Shown here piece by piece: positions 12,254-14,893 of a stretch of 14,893 bases of DNA (its first letter is position 1; the number at the start of each line of letters is the position of its first letter). This DNA comes from Candidatus Daviesbacteria bacterium. Lineage in GTDB: Bacteria; Patescibacteriota; Microgenomatia; Daviesbacterales; UBA10151. The position numbers were made by a program, and so were the translations under genes. The stretch is from positions 1-14,893 of the forward strand of contig JACPKO010000011.1 of NCBI GenBank assembly GCA_016186985.1, given 5' to 3'. Under the pieces are notes generated by a model. It worked only from the letters and a program-made list of their open reading frames with translations, ran no database searches and was not told the origin of the DNA.

Positions 12254-13615
12254 ATGCTGCCTGCTAATTTCTGCCATTCCCAAAAAGGTTATATCTCACT
12301 AGTTTTGATAATTTTTGCCCTTATTAGTGCTGTACTGATTTTCCCTTTTAAATTTCCCCTTCAAAATTTTTCAAAAAATGACGGATTTAGATACTGCAGG
12401 GAGTTTATAAATGATGCCAATGCTCAAACCATTGATATTCCTACGGAGCCAGGCGGGACCCAGATTTCCACACATAAGTTAATCAAAGTAAATGTGCCTA
12501 TTAAGCCAGGCGGGTATAAAGGCGGACACCACGTTGAGGAAGGGCCAAATATTTTTGTAAACGGTAAAAATTTTCAGATTTTGTATCCGTCGTCGGAGAG
12601 CGGGAGGAGTTATGATTTTAATACAGAAGACGGAAAAACTGATATTAACTTTACTGAATATGGGTTAGTTTTTTTACGTCACTTAACTGATGCAGGTATC
12701 CCGGAAACGGTTTCGGCAGTTGCAGAAATTAAAGGAGTGAAAGATGCAGAACTGGAGATTATTGATATCTACCAGGATGTCACCAAACCCCCTATACCTC
12801 ATGCTGAAAATATTTTAAAGTGCGTAGATGTCGGGATAGAATCTGTGATTGATCCGGTTGTTATTGTTCCGAGTCAAAAGGCTAGTGATATTAAAGAGCA
12901 GCTGCAGCTTGAATGGTTTGTGGTTAAACAGGCAAAATTACTCCCTAAATCGTGGTGGACGCCAGAGTGCAAGCCGGCAATTTACTTGTATCCTAAGCAA
13001 AAGCAACTGGTAAATGTTAAGGTTTTTCCCAGGGGAGAATTGACGTATGTAGATCCTCCATACGACTTTGAGCGTGGATGGACTGTCTGGGCAGAGCCCA
13101 GTGGGAAACTAAATGCTTTAAGCTCTTCGCCATCAGCTCTCAGCCAGGATTATGATTATCTGTATTATGAAAGCAAAATTTATGACAACGCCATTAATAA
13201 GCCGGCTAAAGGCTGGGTTATAAAGAGTGAAGAGTCAGGAGTGAAGAGTGAGGAGTGGTTTAAACCATTAGAGGATCATTTCAAAACAATCCTGCCAAAA
13301 CTGGGATTGAATAAGAAAGAGACAGAGGATTTTGTGCAATATTGGATTAAAGCTTTGCCTCAATCCCCATATTATTTTGTGGGAATTGTTGATCCGGGAA
13401 ATGTTGATGAAATAGAAAAACTGGAAATTACACCAAAACCTGATTCAATAAACAGGGTTAGGGTTTATTTCGAGCGCTTGGATTCTCCAAAGGCAGTTGA
13501 GCCTCCTGTCTTCCCTCCTCCCTCTTCCCTCCTCCCTCTTCCCTCCTTTAGCGTGGTTGAATGGGGCGGAATGGTAAAAAATGACCCCGGCCATCCGTTT
13601 ACATGTAGTCAGTAA
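12254..13615 (+). CDS. Cell-surface protein with N-terminal membrane anchor and KPAIYLYP motif
   Basis: The 453-residue protein begins MLPANFCHSQKGYISLVLIIFA; the KGY plus hydrophobic run (about residues 11-32) is a membrane anchor similar to the KGF start of the subtilisin-like protein. The N-terminal half has two similar turns, TEPGGTQIS and IKPGGYKGG. The conserved core starts at C239 with KPAIYLYPKQKQ, continues FPRGELTYVDPPYDF, GWTVWAEPSG and YDYLYYESK, and ends VVEWGG (434-439). This family occurs in diverse bacteria without a known function. ATG 12254 was preferred to TTG 12173 or ATG 12182, which would overlap or abut the divergent ligase start; a TAATAT box lies 7 nt before 12254. 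Two heptamer arrays are translated inside it (KSEESGVKSEEW and a Pro-rich stretch). mreB follows after 29 nt. Confidence 0.75.
   Translation: MLPANFCHSQKGYISLVLIIFALISAVLIFPFKFPLQNFSKNDGFRYCREFINDANAQTIDIPTEPGGTQISTHKLIKVNVPIKPGGYKGGHHVEEGPNIFVNGKNFQILYPSSESGRSYDFNTEDGKTDINFTEYGLVFLRHLTDAGIPETVSAVAEIKGVKDAELEIIDIYQDVTKPPIPHAENILKCVDVGIESVIDPVVIVPSQKASDIKEQLQLEWFVVKQAKLLPKSWWTPECKPAIYLYPKQKQLVNVKVFPRGELTYVDPPYDFERGWTVWAEPSGKLNALSSSPSALSQDYDYLYYESKIYDNAINKPAKGWVIKSEESGVKSEEWFKPLEDHFKTILPKLGLNKKETEDFVQYWIKALPQSPYYFVGIVDPGNVDEIEKLEITPKPDSINRVRVYFERLDSPKAVEPPVFPPPSSLLPLPSFSVVEWGGMVKNDPGHPFTCSQ
13223..13257. repeat. Heptamer array inside the KPAIYLYP gene (first)
   Basis: Five 7-nt units: AAGAGTG, AAGAGTC, AGGAGTG, AAGAGTG, AGGAGTG. 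It encodes KSEESGVKSEEW between GWVI and FKPLEDHF. The 35-nt length is not a multiple of 3, so the flanks must compensate. Confidence 0.88.
13510..13544. repeat. Heptamer array inside the KPAIYLYP gene (second, polypyrimidine)
   Basis: Five units: CTTCCCT, CCTCCCT, CTTCCCT, CCTCCCT, CTTCCCT. All bases are pyrimidine on the plus strand. It encodes the Pro/Ser/Leu linker FPPPSSLLPLPSF just before the conserved VVEWGG end of the protein. Confidence 0.88.
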
Positions 13616-13644
13616 CCTCTCCTTATGCTAAACTGCAAACCATT

Positions 13645-14691
13645 ATGTTTGGAAGGTTTTGGCAGCTTATTTCCCATGATATAGGTATAGATTTAGGGAC
13701 AGTCAATACTTTGGTTGCGGTTCGTGGTAAAGGAATAATAATCCGTGAGCCCTCGGTTGTGGCAATCCACAGAAAAACCAAACAAGTTTTGGCAATAGGC
13801 TCAGAAGCCAAAAGAATGATTGGCAGGACCCCTCAGGTTATCGAAGCTGTCAGGCCTTTGCGGGATGGAGTAATCTCGGATTTTGATACAACCGAGGCAA
13901 TGCTTCGGCATTTTATCCAGAAAGTCCATAAACTGCCTTCCCGTTTCCCAAAAATCCCCAGGCCAAGGGTAGTAATTGGAATCCCTTCCGGGGTTACGGA
14001 AGTTGAACGAAGGGCGGTTCAGGACGCGGCAATCTCTGCAGGTGCAAGGGAGGCATATTTGATTGAGGAGCCTATGGCAGACGCGATTGGTGCTAATTTA
14101 AAAATTGAGGAGCCGGAAGGTTCAATGGTGGTTGATATTGGAGGAGGGACGACTGAGATTGCTGTCATTTCTTTAGGCGGGATGGTTTTAAACAGAAGTT
14201 TGCGCGTTGCCGGAGATGAGCTTGACGAGGACATAATTTCCTACATGAGAATGCGTTATGGGGTTTTGATTGGTGAGCGGACAGCAGAAGATGTTAAAAT
14301 TGAATTAGGCTCAGCTGCCCCTCTTTCTAAAGAAAGAGAAGCGGTCGTCAGGGGACGGGAGCTTGCCTCAGGACTTCCAAAATCACTCAGGATAACTTCT
14401 ATTGAAATCCGCGAGGCGTTATCCGAAACAATCAGTCAAATTATTAACGCCATCCATGAAGTTTTGGAAGAGACCCCTCCTGAGCTTCTGTCGGACATTT
14501 TAGAGCGGGGAATAATCATCACCGGCGGAGGAGCTTTAACCCGGGGTTTAGACAGGCGGATTTCTGAGGAAACAAAAATTCCGGTTTGGGTAGCAGATGA
14601 TCCCTTGACCACGGTTGTCCGCGGCTGCTATAGGTTGCTTGAAGACCTGGATCTTTTGGCAAAAGTAAGAGTTTCCGGTGGTCTTAAGTAG
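13645..14691 (+). CDS. mreB: Rod-shape-determining protein MreB
   Basis: The 348-residue actin homologue polymerises under the membrane and positions cell-wall synthesis. The family motifs are all present: phosphate 1 DIGIDLGTVNTLVA (D16), the block VVIGIPSGVTEVERRAV, the EEPMADAIGA segment, phosphate 2 VVDIGGGTTEIAV (D164), VAGDELDEDI, and the adenosine motif GIIITGGGALTRGLD (G294-G296). The N-terminus MFGRFWQLISH is amphipathic and could bind the membrane, as in other MreB proteins. Length is normal and there is no damage. It starts 29 nt after the KPAIYLYP gene; a TATGCT box lies 15 nt before the ATG, and no Shine-Dalgarno sequence is evident. The usual partners mreC/mreD are not next to it; a HAD hydrolase follows. 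Confidence 0.97.
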   Translation: MFGRFWQLISHDIGIDLGTVNTLVAVRGKGIIIREPSVVAIHRKTKQVLAIGSEAKRMIGRTPQVIEAVRPLRDGVISDFDTTEAMLRHFIQKVHKLPSRFPKIPRPRVVIGIPSGVTEVERRAVQDAAISAGAREAYLIEEPMADAIGANLKIEEPEGSMVVDIGGGTTEIAVISLGGMVLNRSLRVAGDELDEDIISYMRMRYGVLIGERTAEDVKIELGSAAPLSKEREAVVRGRELASGLPKSLRITSIEIREALSETISQIINAIHEVLEETPPELLSDILERGIIITGGGALTRGLDRRISEETKIPVWVADDPLTTVVRGCYRLLEDLDLLAKVRVSGGLK

Positions 14692-14704
14692 TAAAGTTGA
14701 TTTG

Positions 14705-14742
14705 ACTCGTATTTTTTACACGATCGTATAAAAAATACGAGT
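14705..14742. repeat. Near-perfect 38-bp palindrome between mreB and the HAD gene
   Basis: ACTCGTATTTTTTA (14705-14718) and its exact reverse complement (14729-14742) flank CACGATCGTA, whose central ACGATCGT is also palindromic; 18 of 19 base pairs match. TTGACT (14702-14707) overlaps the left arm and TATAAA (14727-14732) the right. It could be an operator over a promoter, or a hairpin ending mreB transcription, though no T tract follows. Confidence 0.85.
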
Positions 14743-14748
14743 TAAAAT
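14743..14748 (+). promoter_or_regulatory. -10-like box of the HAD gene
   Basis: TAAAAT directly after the palindrome, 6 nt before ATG 14755. It follows the near-leaderless spacing seen elsewhere in the window. A weak purine stretch (GAGA) precedes the ATG. Confidence 0.35.
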
Positions 14749-14754
14749 CTGAGA

Positions 14755-14893
14755 ATGAAAATTAAAGTAATTTTATTTGATATAGACGGTACGCTTTTAA
14801 ATACTACAGAATTAATTTACCAGGCTTTTGAGCATTCCCTGAAAACCCACGGACACAATGTTTTAAGCAGGGAGAAAATGGCGGGTTCAATCG
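14755..14893 (+). CDS. HAD-superfamily hydrolase, N-terminal part only
   Basis: The first 46 codons are present and the gene continues past the right edge. MKIKVILFDIDGTLLNTTELI contains HAD motif I, D-x-D-G-T (D9, D11), with D9 the expected nucleophile that forms the phospho-aspartate. The following helix YQAFEHSLKTHG and the segment EKMAGSI look like the start of a cap of the phosphoglycolate phosphatase/beta-phosphoglucomutase type. The substrate cannot be told from this part. It lies 63 nt after mreB, with the 38-bp palindrome in the gap. Confidence 0.85.
   Translation, partial: MKIKVILFDIDGTLLNTTELIYQAFEHSLKTHGHNVLSREKMAGSI

Noticed and set aside
5351..13544. The repeats as a CRISPR array.
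   Set aside because: Units are 7 nt with no spacers of regular length and no cas genes in the window.

Overview
The window looks like part of a genome from a Candidate Phyla Radiation bacterium (Patescibacteria, possibly Microgenomates-like). This is inferred from gene content and style, not from a marker-gene tree. The supporting signs are a compact AT-leaning gene set, several start codons with no Shine-Dalgarno sequence, a divergent zinc-ribbon ribosomal protein bL28, surface proteins with a KGF/KGY-type N-terminal membrane segment, and many short palindromic or heptamer repeats, some lying inside genes.

Layout. 1-3083 (minus) is most of a secreted or surface subtilisin-family protease with a C-terminal series of FG-GAP/VCBS-like repeats; its 3' end lies outside the window. 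At 3161-4000 (plus) are a broken DUF2795-like small gene and an intact membrane-anchored DUF1264-like protein, both behind perfect Shine-Dalgarno sequences. 4001-4698 holds no protein gene. It contains one good tRNA-Thr(UGU), two tRNA fragments, a terminator-like hairpin, palindromes and a pseudoknotted segment that may be a structured RNA read on the minus strand. 4699-5340 (minus) is an M50 site-2-type protease, facing rpmB (bL28, plus) across a large heptamer-based inverted repeat. 5763-6357 (minus) is a DUF433/DUF5615 toxin-antitoxin-like pair. 6436-8951 (minus) carries def, fmt and a gene of uncertain family whose last 78 codons are in the -1 frame; that gene is bracketed by two copies of the fmt 3' end. 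9044-9799 (plus) is an unrecognised soluble protein. 9788-12183 (minus) is an O-antigen ligase/TPR membrane protein coupled to a small conserved-looking protein. 12254-14893 (plus) holds a KPAIYLYP-motif surface protein, mreB and the start of a HAD phosphatase.

How the genes relate. Def and Fmt act at the two ends of N-formylmethionine metabolism and form the usual pair. The surface protease, the O-antigen ligase, the KPAIYLYP protein and MreB all concern the envelope or cell shape, but nothing shows that they form one dedicated system.

Most interesting signals: (1) at least seven tandem arrays with exactly 7-nt periodicity, several inside coding sequence; (2) a palindromic element inserted in frame in both fmt and the O-antigen ligase, plus a second palindrome type in fmt; (3) a gene cassette between duplicated fmt 3' ends; (4) two genes each needing one extra A in an A6 run to restore the frame; (5) -10-like boxes 6-8 nt before start codons, suggesting leaderless mRNAs; (6) a structured segment with mutually exclusive helices whose wobble pairs favour the minus strand; (7) a near-perfect 38-bp palindrome between mreB and the HAD gene.
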